Shown here in pieces: positions 1-10,804 of a stretch of DNA of 64,000 bases. The DNA comes from Polyodon spathula. Lineage: Eukaryota > Chordata > Actinopteri > Acipenseriformes > Polyodontidae. Both the position numbers and the translations under genes were made by a program. The notes beneath the pieces are model-generated. The model was not told where the DNA came from and did not search any database. It saw only the letters and a program-made list of their open reading frames with translations. Where the stretch lies: positions 44,515,726 to 44,579,725 of the forward strand of contig NC_054534.1 in the NCBI RefSeq assembly GCF_017654505.1. The letters run 5' to 3'. Position 1 is the stretch's first letter. Each line of letters opens with the position of its first letter.

Positions 1-1280
1 TGTCAAAGAAACCTCGTATACAGTCAGTGGCATTAGCAGCCTCAGCAGTAGACCAAACTGAAAGCAGCAGAGTTTTAGTATGCATGGAAAACCGCTGCTG
101 TCTATGCTCTTCAAACAATCCACTGCTTGTTGTCTAACTTCTCCAGACAATCTGGATCTCCAGTCAGTGGTTTTGTTAGTTTACCAGAACGTCCAGCAGC
201 TCATATATACAATAGCAGAATTATATATGCTGTATATCGCAAAAAAAAACATTTTTTTTTTTTTTTTTTCCCCAAACCTGTTTGTAGATTCCTTCTACGG
301 ACTAGTAGTAGCATTGCATTCAATAGAACAAAACAAAGCAGTTTAACAAAAAAAAGGGAATGACTTATGTCCTTTACTTCTTTTTTTTTTTTTTATTATT
401 TTTTTTGTAGCGAGAGAAACAAACACTATGGACTTAAACCCTTCTTGCCGGCTACAGACATCCACATTTGAATTTCCTTCAGCGTCCCGCATTCTACACG
501 TTTACCTTTACCCACATTTTTTTTTCCCAACCCCCAAATGAAAAAGGAAAATTTCTAAAATGTAACATACAGTGCACATACTTAAATTGAGCCTGATTCC
601 TACATTTTATCCTGCAGACGTAGTAGTAGGATTAGGGACAAATCTCTCCCAGGCGGCAGAGGGTGTGGGGCATTTGCTTATTGTACATTAGCAGGAAGCT
701 GCTTGCGTGAGAGACTTAGAGAACAGGTCTGCTGTAATCAAGAAAGAAATTCATAGCCATGATAAAAGAACACAATTAACTAAAAGCAAGCTTCTGTGTG
801 TTTCTCTTCGTGTTTGTGTGGGCCCGTCCGCACGCATGTAGTCTTTATAAAATGTCCCAAACAAACGGCAACCTTGTGGGGGCCCCTACACTATAACATA
901 ATTTGCTAATAGGTTAATCCGGACCTATATGTGTTGAATAACAGACACATGTACAATCCACATGAATTTGGTTTCTTCTGTGGGAAGGGTTTCTCTTTGC
1001 ACTGTCTGTCATAAAATACTTGTATTTTGTTACCATTGGAATAAACGTGATATTTGTATCTCCCATATAATAAAATATTTAATAAATCTATTTAAAATCG
1101 TGGAACATTTCCAAGGTGATAGGCTAAAAATGGGTATATGCCTGGAGTCTGAAAAAATATATATAATTACAAATTATGCAAACAGCATGTTCATACTAGC
1201 AGTCACCTTTCCTTCACATCCCTAGTTTACTATCTGGCACATGCAATAAACTCAATATGTGTGTTTAAGCTTTTTTTTGA

Positions 1281-1341
<61 letters not shown>

Positions 1342-2428
1342 TATTTGTATTGTGAATACTGGATGCATACTTGTCCTCATTTTTATAACTGCAGTGCAAG
1401 GCAAGCCTGATTATTTTTCACAGTTATGTGACAGATTTGTAAAGACTTCACTCTAATAATTATAAATGTGTAAACATATTTGCATAGAGAACTGATGTTT
1501 AGCACATCTGTACACACTTCAGGTACATATTTTCTCATCCACATTCTTTGAGCAGGTTATTAAAACAATTGTTAAATAGAGGTACAGTACTTTTTATTAA
1601 ATGCCTTTTGTGCTTTTAGGCCTTCACTTGTCTTTTTTGTATTTAAATTGGTCTTCTAGCAAATACTTTTATGTGCTTTCTTCACAGTATCATTGTGCAA
1701 ACACAAGATAATTAGTACTATTTGATGGACTGTTGTGTAGGGTTTTGTACTGTAGCTTTTTTATTATTGTGAGTATTTATTTATGAATAAATCCACATTT
1801 TCCAGAAAGTGATGAGATGCTTCAAATGTTAACTGCACCCATGGATCAGTTTTCTTATCAATAGATAGATTATAGGTTATGCAATAACAGTTAAATTCAA
1901 ATACACAAAACCAGTTTAAACCTAGTTTCTCCTGCAGTTTTAAAAAATTGATCATTTCTATTAGTCATCCACTTTGCAAATCACTTACTAAAGCAATTTA
2001 TATTCTGTTAACTCCCCTCCTGCAGGTCGAGGCAGAAAGTCCAAATTACCGGTCTAAGCTTTTTGCGGCTTGGGAAGTCTAATTCATAACAACAACAAGT
2101 CATCATGAAATGTTTCTGTTCCGTAAAGATTCTTGAAAAGTTATGCAAGATTGAAAGATTGTGTAGGCACGGTGCCCAATTCAATTACTGCATGCACTAT
2201 AAAAAAAGCATACAATGTAAGCACTTTTACCACAAAATATGACATATCCTAGCAACAGGAAGATAAGGAAACTTCCTTTACCCTCAATTCTTTAGCTTTT
2301 GTCTGAATATGTAAACATTCTTTTTTCATATTCTGTCTTCTTTCTTGATAAAGTCAGCTTTACATGTGTATTTAAATAAAATGCGATATTTGAGAGCATT
2401 TACACAATTTTTCCTTTGTAAAACAGTT

Positions 2429-2431
<3 letters not shown>
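1..2431. other. No gene recognised; AT-rich with simple repeats
   Basis: No coding region, RNA gene or named transposon could be supported here. The stretch holds poly-T runs near 252-270 and 380-405 and an (ATT)n array at 1281-1342. A pyrimidine-rich acceptor-like site near 2025 precedes a short open frame, but this is too weak to call an exon. Confidence 0.6.
1281..1342. repeat. (ATT)n microsatellite
   Basis: About 20 uninterrupted ATT units. They are read directly from the sequence and account for the poly-leucine open frame that crosses them. Confidence 0.95.

Positions 2432-2506
<75 letters not shown>
2432..2506. repeat. (TA)n microsatellite beside a hairpin-repeat end
   Basis: Roughly 37 uninterrupted TA dinucleotides. 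The array directly abuts the outer side of a diverged copy of the long-inverted-repeat family described at 59390-61560. A second copy of that family also has a TA array (59291-59364) on the same side. Confidence 0.95.
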
Positions 2507-2514
<8 letters not shown>

Positions 2515-2717
2515 CGCATTAATGCACCTTAATGCAGCAGTTAGAGTTGAAATTGTCACAAAAGCAAGAAAATGTGGCGGGAGGGTTTTTAACCCTAATG
2601 TGCCATTCCCACCCCCACACAAGCAGCCAAAGGAACCAGACAACACAAGCAACCACAGACTGCTGTCATCAGGTGAGACACAGAACAAGAAAATTGTTTC
2701 AGATGACACAAAACATA
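2515..2717 (+). repeat. Diverged arm of the 59.4-61.5 kb inverted-repeat element
   Basis: The order of short blocks matches the left arm at 59395-59600: a TTTTTAACCCTAA block, a C-rich block, an ACAAGCAG block, then ACACAAGCAACCACAGAC, then a degraded AGATGACACAA-like block. Only one arm is visible because a Tc1 element begins at 2718 and interrupts the copy. The assignment rests on eye alignment of these blocks. Confidence 0.55.
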
Positions 2718-3870
2718 CAGTGCCGAGAAAAAGTTTGTGACCCTCAATGATAATTATGGAAATTCCATAGTTTTACTATCATAGCCTTCTTGAATCTTAA
2801 ATATCCAATAGGGTTTATATTAACCAATTCCATGTCTCTTGAAACAAAATGATGTGTTAATTAGAAAAACAACGAGTAATTAAGATTCAGGGTATGTGAA
2901 AAAGTAAGTGAACCCCTGGTTTTATCAGCTTAATTAAGGGGATAATTAGAATCAGGTGTTTAAATAATTAGGTAGATCTTCAGGGATGAGTTTGGGAGGC
3001 CCCACCCTATATAAAGATCAGAAACTTCGTGAGTTTGGTCTTCACCATACATGTGTGTGGAAACACGTCATGCCATAATCAAAAGAAATCTCTGAGGACC
3101 TCAGAAAAACAGTTATTGATGCTCATCAGTCTAGAAACTGTTACAAAACCATTTGTAAGGATTTGGGGCTCCAACAATCCACTGTCAGACAAATAATTTA
3201 AAAATGGAGAAAGTTCAAGAGCACAGTCACTCCACCCAGTAGCAGTTGTCCTACCAAAATCTCTCCAAGAACAAACCAGAAAATCATCACGGAAGTCACA
3301 AAGAACCCCAGAGTTACATCCAAAAATCTGCAGGCCACTCACCTTGGCTAATGTGAGCTCATGACTCAATTACCAGAAAAAGACTGAACAAGAATGATGT
3401 TCATGGAAGATAGCCAGGAGGAAAACACTGCTAAAAAGAACATTTCTCCCCGTCTGAAGTTCGCCAAAGAGCACATAGATGATCCACAAGACTTCAGGAA
3501 CAATGTTCTCTGGACAGACGAGTCAAAGGTAGAACTTTTTGGCCTCAATGAGAAACATTATGTTTGGCAGAAACCAAACACTGTGTTTGAACAGAAGAAC
3601 CTCATCCCAACCATCAAGAATGGTGGTAGGAGTGTGATGGTTTGGGGCTGCTTTGCTGTTTCAGGACCTGGACGGCTTGCCATCATTGACACAACCATGA
3701 ATTCTGCATTGTATCAAAAGATTCCAGAGGAGAATGTCAGGCCATCCGTCCGTGAACTGAAGCTCAACCGAAAGTGGATCATGCAGCAAGACAATGATCC
3801 TAAACATACAAGAAGATCTACAAAAGAATGGCTGCAGAAGAAGAAATTTTGCATTTTAGAATCCTTCTAA
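2718..3870 (+). mobile_element. Tc1/mariner-family transposon, 3' truncated
   Basis: The left end starts at a TA dinucleotide (2716-2717) followed by CAGTGCC and AAAAGTTTGTGACCC, the form of a Tc1-like terminal inverted repeat. A transposase pseudogene occupies 3070-3870. Homology stops around 3865, before the last catalytic residue, and no matching right terminal repeat is seen, so the 3' part is lost. The element lies inside an older hairpin-type repeat. Confidence 0.85.
3070..3870 (+). pseudogene. Tc1-like transposase pseudogene
   Basis: A Tc1 transposase binds the element's terminal repeats and moves it by cut and paste with a DDE catalytic core. The frame from the ATG at 3070 has a stop at codon 3 and another near 3199. 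It then shows the helix-turn-helix part (KEISEDLRK, then KDLGLQQSTV). The DDE part is open from 3394: the first Asp is in WTDESKVELFG and the second in MQQDNDPKHT. The frame ends at 3870 before the expected third catalytic residue. A frameshift or loss around 3345-3400 separates the DNA-binding and catalytic parts. The copy is therefore non-functional. The family call is firm from these motifs. Confidence 0.9.
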
Positions 3871-3899
3871 CTACGAAACTTTAACAGTTTTCCTAAGAT

Positions 3900-4280
3900 T
3901 ATTTTTACACATTTTTTTTTTAAATTACAAATGTAACGGAAATACAGTCACTGCAGTGAAAAACCAGTAATACAAAACATCAAAAACGTTTTTAAATAAA
4001 GACATGACATCTGATGGTAGACCATGACAACAATGTCCAAACATAAGTCACACAAACCACATAAAACCTAAACAAAGTACCATAAAGTGATACACAAAAG
4101 CATTGTAATTAAAATACTAGTGGAAATGGGCTTCCATACTTTTAAACACAATTACAAAATCAAAATAGTTAATAATAGTAAGATAGTTCAAATAGCAAAA
4201 TCACAATTCACATACACGTTTAGTGCATGTCACATCACCACATGTTTTAAAACAATCAATGTATGTAAAAATGACTGATA
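3900..4280. other. No gene recognised
   Basis: AT-rich sequence between the truncated Tc1 element and the LINE fragment. The open frame at 4087-4278 has low-complexity composition and no recognisable motif. Confidence 0.5.
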
Positions 4281-4517
4281 ATTGAATTCCCCGGAGCCAG
4301 CATCCCAGCTGTTGTGTGTGCTGATGCGCTGGGGAGGCAAAATGAGCTGATCCCTGGAGCCAGCATTACACTTCAGCAATCAACACCAGACAGAAAGATA
4401 TCTACATCATCAGATGGAAAACAACGCAAATGGATGGAGATGCAGATGGATCACATTAGTTACTGCAAAGCTATGTCTTAGTTGGTGCGTATCTTGGTGA
4501 GAGCCGAGTTCAAATCA

Positions 4518-4554
4518 TCATGAAGTTCAACATCTACTCTCATGTAATGGAAAT
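4518..4554 (+). repeat. 37-bp direct repeat, copy 1
   Basis: The 36-base block beginning CATGAAGTTCAACATC and ending ATGTAATGGAAAT recurs at 5833-5869 in the same orientation with two internal substitutions. The copies bracket the LINE coding fragment. Confidence 0.8.
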
Positions 4555-4804
4555 CATGAAGATCAGGATACATCCAGTGACTGCTGTGAATAGTGCAGCT
4601 GACAACAAGGGAAAGACCTCATGACAGCATGGAGAGACAACTGACAGGAGGAAAGAGACCCCACTGGGGCTGGCAAGGGTTAGCTACCCTGGTCGGCAGT
4701 ATGCAGCTCTACGTTGTCAAAGGTAAACAGGATGGTGGAGTCACCCACCCAAGGATTCTAAGAAATTAAAGAAAAAAATACCCCTAGAGTCTACGAGAGC
4801 AGGG

Positions 4805-5464
4805 GTGGAAGATGACTCAATGTTGGATAACACGGTTAATGACTTAGGAACGGAAACGGATATGAGAATGGAAAGTACTTCACAAAAAACTAATTCAAGA
4901 TCTGCAGTTAGCAAAGACATGGATCTCCAGGTTTGTGTCTGCGACTGGAACAAGCTGACAACGATCAGGGATTTGAAGATTCATCAAGGGAGAATGAAAT
5001 TCTTGAGGGAAAAGGGACAAGGGCCTCGCATTGATAGGTACTTCTTACGAAGTCAGTCAAGTCAGTCGAATGAAATCCAGCGACAGGAAGCAAACCACAG
5101 TTCGCAGGATATCAGCACCCCTGTCATAGACGTGAGGAGGACTTGCGTGGATACAATTAGTGATGAATCTAATGATCCTTGCGAACCCGGTCAGACGAAC
5201 CAGCGTAAGAGAGAAAAGAACCTCAATGGGCACAAGCCTGGAGTTAAATGGCCAAGAGCTTGTGAGAAAACTGTGTGGGACACAGTAAACACGGATCTCT
5301 GTTTTACTTTGGAAAAGTTAAATGGAACAGTTGAAAAAAAGCTGGATAAATTTGGGGACATCATCTACGCATATGGAAGCGAGAGGTTTGGGATTGAAAA
5401 AGGAAGGAAAAAGTACAAACTATTCCTGGAAAGTCTAGACGGCAGCAGGAGATTGAACGCTTAG
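4805..5464 (+). pseudogene. N-terminal domain of an R2/NeSL-like LINE protein
   Basis: An open frame of 219 codons. Residues about 44-66 form a degenerate zinc finger (CVCDWNKLTTIRDLKIHQGR), the kind found before RT in R2/NeSL-type LINEs, where it contributes to target DNA recognition. The last expected cysteine appears to be Phe (MKFL). The middle is Ser/Thr/Asp-rich. The block VKWPRACEKTVWDTVNTDL and the GTVEKKLDKFGDIIYAYG segment match the region I know between finger and RT in this group. A frameshift near 5440 moves the frame, and the following basic stretch (LVRERRLLRKLWKKAEQ) is read in another frame. This is a broken fragment. Confidence 0.65.
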
Positions 5465-5560
5465 TTAGAGAAAGGAGGCTGTTGAGGAAGCTATGGAAAA
5501 AAGCAGAACAAAGTCAGAAGGAGGGAGTCAATCGGTTATAAAGGGTCATAAAAGTACCAA

Positions 5561-5825
5561 ATGGAGGACTGTGCACTTAAGTGGAAAGAAGTAGAGCAAG
5601 CTGTGAAAAAAGCAAGGGTATCATCATCTCCAGGGCCTAATGGAGTTCCATACAGAGTGTACAAGAGTGCTTCTGGAGTTCTACGAATCCTGTGGAAAAT
5701 GATGAAAGTGGCATGTGAAAAACAGGTTGTACCAAGAGCATGACGCCGAGCCGGTGGAGTTTTTATACCAAAAGAAAAGATTCTACAAGCATCGATCAAT
5801 TTCGTCCTATTTCCCTATTAAATGT
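5561..5825 (+). pseudogene. Reverse transcriptase N-terminal fragment of the same LINE
   Basis: The frame reads KWKEVEQAVKKAR, then SSPGPNGVPYRVYK, then LWKMMKVACEKQVVPRA, followed by a stop near 5741. RRAGGVFIPKEKDSTS and FRPISLLNVE then follow after disruption. These correspond to RT motifs 0 to 1 of a LINE. RT motifs A to E, including the YADD-type box, are absent. It continues from the protein at 4805-5464 and belongs to the same degraded insertion. Confidence 0.75.
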
Positions 5826-5832
5826 AGAATCA

Positions 5833-5869
5833 GCATGAAGTTCAAAATCTACTCTAATGTAATGGAAAT
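5833..5869 (+). repeat. 37-bp direct repeat, copy 2
   Basis: Second copy of the block at 4518-4554, lying directly after the point where the RT fragment loses homology. Confidence 0.8.
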
Positions 5870-5946
5870 AATTTACTATGGACTTTGACAGTAAATTACT
5901 ATTTCATGGCAAAAAAGATTAAAGCTGTCAGTTCGATAGTTTAACT

Positions 5947-6078
5947 TTACTTGTAAATAAAGTCTGCCTGACTCTCAGATGTGAAATGATCAGTCACACG
6001 GTCATGCCAGTGGGGATTCTTCTCCAGTGCCTTCACAATTCCCATCTGCAGTTGGACGGGATGTTGTCTGAGGCACCA
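5947..6078 (-). other. Exon-like short frame of unknown identity
   Basis: On the minus strand a frame ending in a stop at 5947-5949 reads MGIVKALEKNPHWHDRV, then TDHFTSESQADFIYK. An acceptor-like CTGCAG precedes the ATG at about 6045. Unlike the surrounding sequence it reads like a folded protein. I do not recognise the family. It could be a terminal exon or a transposon-derived fragment. Confidence 0.3.
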
Positions 6079-6270
6079 TTAGCTATCCCAAGACTTTCAC
6101 ACATGGTCAGCACAAGCATTATTACATGACAGTACACTGGCAACACAGGGGAAGATGGCCTCCTCTGTGAAAAACCTGTTTCTAGGGCCAGGTGACTGTT
6201 GGCAACTTGCATTAGAGTATATAGCAGAGCCGTGTTTCCGCCTAACTGTGAATTTAAGGTGTTGGTATAG

Positions 6271-6343
6271 TCATCATCATCATCATCATCATCATCATGC
6301 TACGACTATATTATTATTATTATTATGATGATGATGATGATGA
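6271..6343. repeat. Facing TCA, TTA and TGA microsatellites
   Basis: (TCA)n at 6271-6298, a short unique gap, (TTA)n at about 6310-6325, then (TGA)n to 6343. The TCA and TGA arrays are reverse complements and could form a hairpin of about 19 bp. Confidence 0.9.
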
Positions 6344-6960
6344 AGAAAATTATAATATTATATTACATATGCCACCTCTAAGGAGCTTCTACTGCAGCAA
6401 ACACTATTCTGGATTTATTTTTAAACTTTATTAAATTTAAATAGATAGATATGACAGTGAGGAAGCAGATTAGTTGACATTGACAGATCACATTCAGAGT
6501 GTGTACAAGAATGGAGATTTTCTTTCAAGCAGAAATAATACATGAAAAAAACTGGATGTAACTGGTAGCACCGAGCAAACGTTTTAAGGGGTTAAACATT
6601 TCACTAAGTTATTTATTGCTGCCCTCACATTACTCTCCAGACTCTTTGTACAGTATATGTTTAAATGATCATTCACCTTGTATTACTGACTGACGCGGTT
6701 TTTATTTTAGTTTGTACTGAGTAGTAAAATTGGAATTTCTGCTGTGCTTGTGAAAGTATTGTCAAGCTGTTCTAACAAACAGCACTTAACAAGCCATTAA
6801 AATGTAATTTTTTTATAAATGCAAATACATCAATTAAATGAAATTTTAATGAAATTAAAAAAAATAATAATAAAAAAAAAAACACTTATCAAGCTGTTTG
6901 GTATGCATTCTGGGAGCTGTAGTTAAATGGGAGTACATGTCTGTTTGATTGCATTGTATA
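6344..6960. other. No gene recognised
   Basis: AT-rich unique-looking sequence with an A-rich low-complexity block at about 6855-6885. No motif was found on either strand. Confidence 0.5.
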
Positions 6961-6964
6961 CAGC

Positions 6965-7400
6965 AGGGCTTCTCAAACTCAATCCTGGGGACCCCTGTGG
7001 CTCATTCCAGCCAAGTTCTCAATTACTTAACTAGACCCTTAATTGAACTGATAATTTGCTTAATTACACCTTTTTACTTGTTTTCAACTCTTGAACAGTT
7101 GCATTTTTCAAGTTAGCTATAACATTTGATAAGTAACTTGAACTGCAACTGTTTTAGAGCTGACAACAAGTAAAAATGTCACAGAAGAGAGCCGTATTTG
7201 TTCTAATTATATAGCTGGGCAGACAGAGAATGGAGAGCTGAGAAGAACTTGAAAAATATCAGCTCTCAAGTAGCATCCAGATAAAACACCCCAATAATTA
7301 AATAAACTTGAAATAAGACGTAAATGTGGATTAAATTACTTAAAATTACATCAACCTGCATTGCTACTGAAGAAAAGGAAAAACTAATTGATTAATTAAT
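6965..7400. repeat. Unclassified interspersed repeat
   Basis: The segment starts with CAGGGCTTCTCAAACTCAATCC, then a CTGGGGACCCCTGTGGCTC block, which resembles the ends of hAT-like non-autonomous elements in vertebrates. A matching inverted end was not found, so class and right boundary are uncertain. Confidence 0.3.
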
Positions 7401-7935
7401 TATGGACTGAGAGTCTTGCTGTGTTGGACCTCTCATCAGCAAAGGAGCATCAGACAAAGACATGAACGGAGGACAACACCCAAAGCTCTCACCCTACAGC
7501 ATCTGGCCCCCAAGGGGTTAATTTCTGACCCATATGCAGCCCGCGACCTGTATATTGCTTCAAGCAGCTGACAGTTTAAAAAATAAATAAATAAATAAAT
7601 GAATAACAATTTTTGTTTGGGAATATTCCAATGTTCTGTGTATTGCAAAGTGAAATTACAAAAAATGAATTACAAATTAAGAAGAAATGATAAAACATAA
7701 AAAGTTGAAAAGTTTAACTTCATTTTTTTCACATTCTCATGGGTAACACATATAGCTCTCCTCACAACCACATTTACACTTCATTAGAAAAACGTTATTC
7801 AAGTCTCGTGAGAAAAACTGAATTAGAGGCGAGTTTTTAGACGCTTCTTTCAGTCACCTCCAGTTAATGCATTTCTCATGAAGAGTTTCAAGAAAACAAA
7901 TGTAAGTAGAGTAAAGGAGTAGCATACATTTCTAC
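7401..7935. other. No gene recognised
   Basis: Mostly AT-rich sequence. A short (AATA)n array lies near 7581-7600. Confidence 0.5.
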
Positions 7936-7939
7936 AACG

Positions 7940-8567
7940 GTATCTAAAAAGCGCAAAGTAGACAGCGAAAACAGACTGTTCAATTCGGAGTGGACAGATA
8001 ATTTTTGCTGTGTTCTGCCCAACTATGATAATGCAAAAAATCGTGTGCTATTGATATTCTGTTAGAAGTGCTAAATCATGAAGAAAAAAAAAAAAAAAAA
8101 TCTACCATAGAGCTGGTTAAACAAATTCCATTGTCTGATAATAGCTTCCTTAGAAGGGTCGAGGTGCTTGGGGACGACTGTTTCTCGTCTCTACTTTTTG
8201 ATTGAAGAAGGCCGATTTCAAGTCACTTGCAATTGATGAATCCTGTAACAAAACCGATGTTGCCTACTTTCCGTTTTTGTGTGCTTTTTTGATGGCAAGT
8301 CTTTGAGAGGAGCTGTTATGTCTGATTCCTTTGCATGGGCACACTACTGGTGAAGAAGTTTTTGAAGAACTAATCAAGTTTTTTGAAAAGAACAATTTGG
8401 ATCTTCACAAAATTAACTCAGTCATTACCGACAGGGCTCTGTCTATGCTCAGCTCTCAAGAGGGCTTAGTTAGCCGGCTTGCTGCTGTAATCCAGGCAAG
8501 CATGTCAGTCCATTGTATAATTCACCAGTCCATGCTCTGCGCCAAACTTTGCAGAGCAGTGAAGTAA
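7940..8567 (+). pseudogene. hAT transposase pseudogene (SCAND3/GTF2IRD2-like)
   Basis: The frame opens with SKKRKVDSENRLFNSEW, the N-terminal signature of hAT transposases from which vertebrate SCAND3- and GTF2IRD2-like proteins derive. The BED finger expected next is missing, replaced by an A-rich tract at 8082-8100. The catalytic domain continues in pieces: STIELVKQIPLSD, LAIDESCNKTD, then an open frame from 8331 (MHGHTTGEEVFEELIKFF, SVITDRALSM, VHCIIHQSMLCAKL). Several frameshifts and stops break it, and homology ends at about 8567. The transposase would act in DNA cut and paste in the nucleus, but this copy is dead. Confidence 0.8.
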
Positions 8568-8656
8568 ATCATAAATACAATTGTGCAGCTCGTTAATTTC
8601 CTTGTTAATTAACTCGTTAATAGTCTCCAGCATCAACTATAGCTTTTAAACAGGGC

Positions 8657-9459
8657 TGTGACAGGCTGGCTGTAGTGGTGGTGACGTCAGAACCAGGAAA
8701 TGAAACACAGAATGGTGAGTAAGTTCAGGTGAAGGCAATGCTGAAATGAAGACAGACAATGATTTACAGGTGCAGGGGTGTTTATCGACTTAATGTCCAG
8801 AGCCTGATGGCAAACAACTGTAAATAATAATGCTGGAGTGATACAGCGGCGTGTATCACTCTGTATTTAGAATCCTCGGGTTTGACCCGTAACCAAAAGT
8901 CCAGTCCTGCACACCGACATGTAACACAAAACACAGACACAGTTCACAGTGAGTGATTAGTGCTCGTGGTGCAGACAGTTCTCAGTGAACAAAGGGAAAG
9001 TGCTTGTGTCTGGGTTTGAAGCTGGCTGAATAGCGACAGCTCCGGATCATGTTAGTAGTCCAGAAATAACAAACAGGTTTTACTTCCACAGGCAAACACA
9101 ACACTTACGTTTTTCTTTATTTTATTCTCCTTCTCTACACCCCTTCTTCACCCACTGAACACGCAACCCTGAGTGGGTGCTTTGTGCATCTATATATACA
9201 ATTGTGTTGGGATTCAATTACCAATTAATTATTCACTTGAATCCCAGCACGTGAACTCATTTGTGCACTCCTGTGCTCACATAATACACTTTTAATTTGC
9301 ACGTGAAGTGATTTGTGCCACTCTCGTGTCTAAATACAATTATACTCGTGATACACAGATCCATTCATATCGCGTGCACCATTACCTATACACCAACAAT
9401 AACACAAACATGCAACATACAACATACAAATACACACAGGGGCGGGGCACATTGCCACA
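8657..9459 (-). mobile_element. Solo LTR, minus orientation, with 5-bp target duplication
   Basis: An 803-bp block bounded by TGTGACAG on the left and TTGCCACA on the right, i.e. TG...CA termini when read on the minus strand. Flanks are AGGGC (8652-8656) and AGGGT (9460-9464), a 4/5 match of a 5-bp target duplication. On the minus strand a hairpin (9204-9217 with 9237-9250, 13 of 14 paired) sits just upstream of a TATATATAG box at about 9190-9199. No internal retroelement sequence is attached, so it is a solo LTR formed by recombination between LTRs. Confidence 0.8.
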
Positions 9460-9520
9460 AGGGTGTGTAAAATAAACAGGGACCTGATGCGCCTGTCAAA
9501 TAAATATTAATAAAATAAAT

Positions 9521-9537
9521 GGACCGCAAAGGGTTAA
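9521..9537 (-). repeat. Isolated piggyBac-like terminal repeat
   Basis: GGACCGCAAAGGG followed by TTAA, identical in its first 13 bases to the right end of the piggyBac element at 14642-14654. The partner end was not found. Confidence 0.45.
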
Positions 9538-9539
9538 CC

Positions 9540-10800
9540 TATTTTATTTTAGCTTATCAAGCACCCAAACAAGTTCAACAATTTATTTCCTTTGCTTTAT
9601 TGAACATTTCTTTCCAAAACTATTCTTAGACAATAGAATTGAATCATAACCATACGCATATTTTATAAGTGTAACATTGCATTGCACTGACATGTAGAAG
9701 AAGTTACAGAATGTATTAGTCATTCAAAGTACTCCATTCAAACAAAATGTTTTCTACATCGGGCCATAAACACTTTCCTCCTCTATTAGCTAATTATTAT
9801 TGTGTCATTTTAAATTTGTCTTTGTTTGGTCTCCAGTCACATACTGTTTTTTCAGCATTGTCATTGCCATGCATTTTGGCAAATTCAGCAAAAATGCACA
9901 ATTTCAAATCTGTTGAGTAGCATTTTTGTTTTTTGTTGTCTGACTGTGCTACTTTATCCAGTTAAAGTCACCTGCATTATTATAGCATTGCAGTTATAAT
10001 GAATGGAAGACTTGATAAGGTTACTCGGCTTTCTAACCAATAGCTGTTTTCTACGGATCCCAGGGCTAGTTCATTCTCAATGTTGACAAATCAGTGGCTC
10101 GGGAGAGTGGGAATAAGGAAATGTATAGACTGACAGTTATTGTATTAACAGTGAAGCAGTATAGCTGTGTAGTTTTCATATTGTGAAGATTGATAACGTT
10201 AACCACTATTTTTTTTCTTCTCCATGTACGATGCATCTCGGACAAGAGGAGGTCAGTCAAGAATCTGACAGCTTGCATTTAACATTCAGAATGACTATTG
10301 AGAGTAAGAAATTAAAACTTTTATTTAGAACAGTAGTTTTTTGTTTCAAACATGACCTAAATGCCATAGATCTTGAAAAATTAATCTGGTTGTTGATAGT
10401 TAAGTTTGTGTGAGCCATAACCGTGGCTGTAGTAATGCCATTGTGACACTGAACAGTACTTTAATATTACACACATTGGTGCATACATGTATTAGTCGCT
10501 CCCCCCTTTTAAAGGCCCCTGGAAAAATGGCTAGACAATCGACTTATACATTTATTTACAGTAATACAGTATCATAAACATATTTATATTATTTTTAAGC
10601 TAACAGCACAGGCACCACTATTTGTTTTTTTTCTGTTAACCACAAAAAAAAAAATTCTGAACAAGTACAATGTAATTGTCCAGAACAGTACCATCAGATG
10701 TAGTAGATCTGTATCTTGTTAAGTCACAACTTTTGCAGTTTAATAATATTATCTGCGTTTAACTTTTACAAAAAGTAATTCCCAAAACTAATCGATTCAC
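9540..10800. other. No gene recognised
   Basis: AT-rich sequence without recognisable coding or repeat structure on either strand. Confidence 0.5.
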
Positions 10801-10804
10801 AGCA

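Larger units (their letters stand above)
4281..5825 (+). mobile_element. R2/NeSL-like LINE fragment (5' region plus start of RT)
   Basis: The region joins a probable 5' leader (4281-4804), an N-terminal coding block (4805-5464, continuing out of frame to about 5540) and a piece of reverse transcriptase (5561-5822). It ends abruptly after the RPISLLNVE block, so most of RT and the C-terminal endonuclease are missing. A CCHH-like finger in front of RT, and the wording of the RT start, resemble LINEs with a restriction-like endonuclease. The clade name is an inference. Confidence 0.65.

Noticed and set aside
1259..1456. Poly-leucine frame
   Set aside because: Translation of the (ATT)n microsatellite.
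2010..2075. Possible terminal exon after a CTGCAG acceptor (RGRKSKLPV-type text)
   Set aside because: Only 10-18 codons in any phase, no upstream exon, and no recognisable family. Too little to separate from chance.
2326..2740. Ile-Tyr repeat frames on both strands
   Set aside because: Translation of the TA microsatellite.
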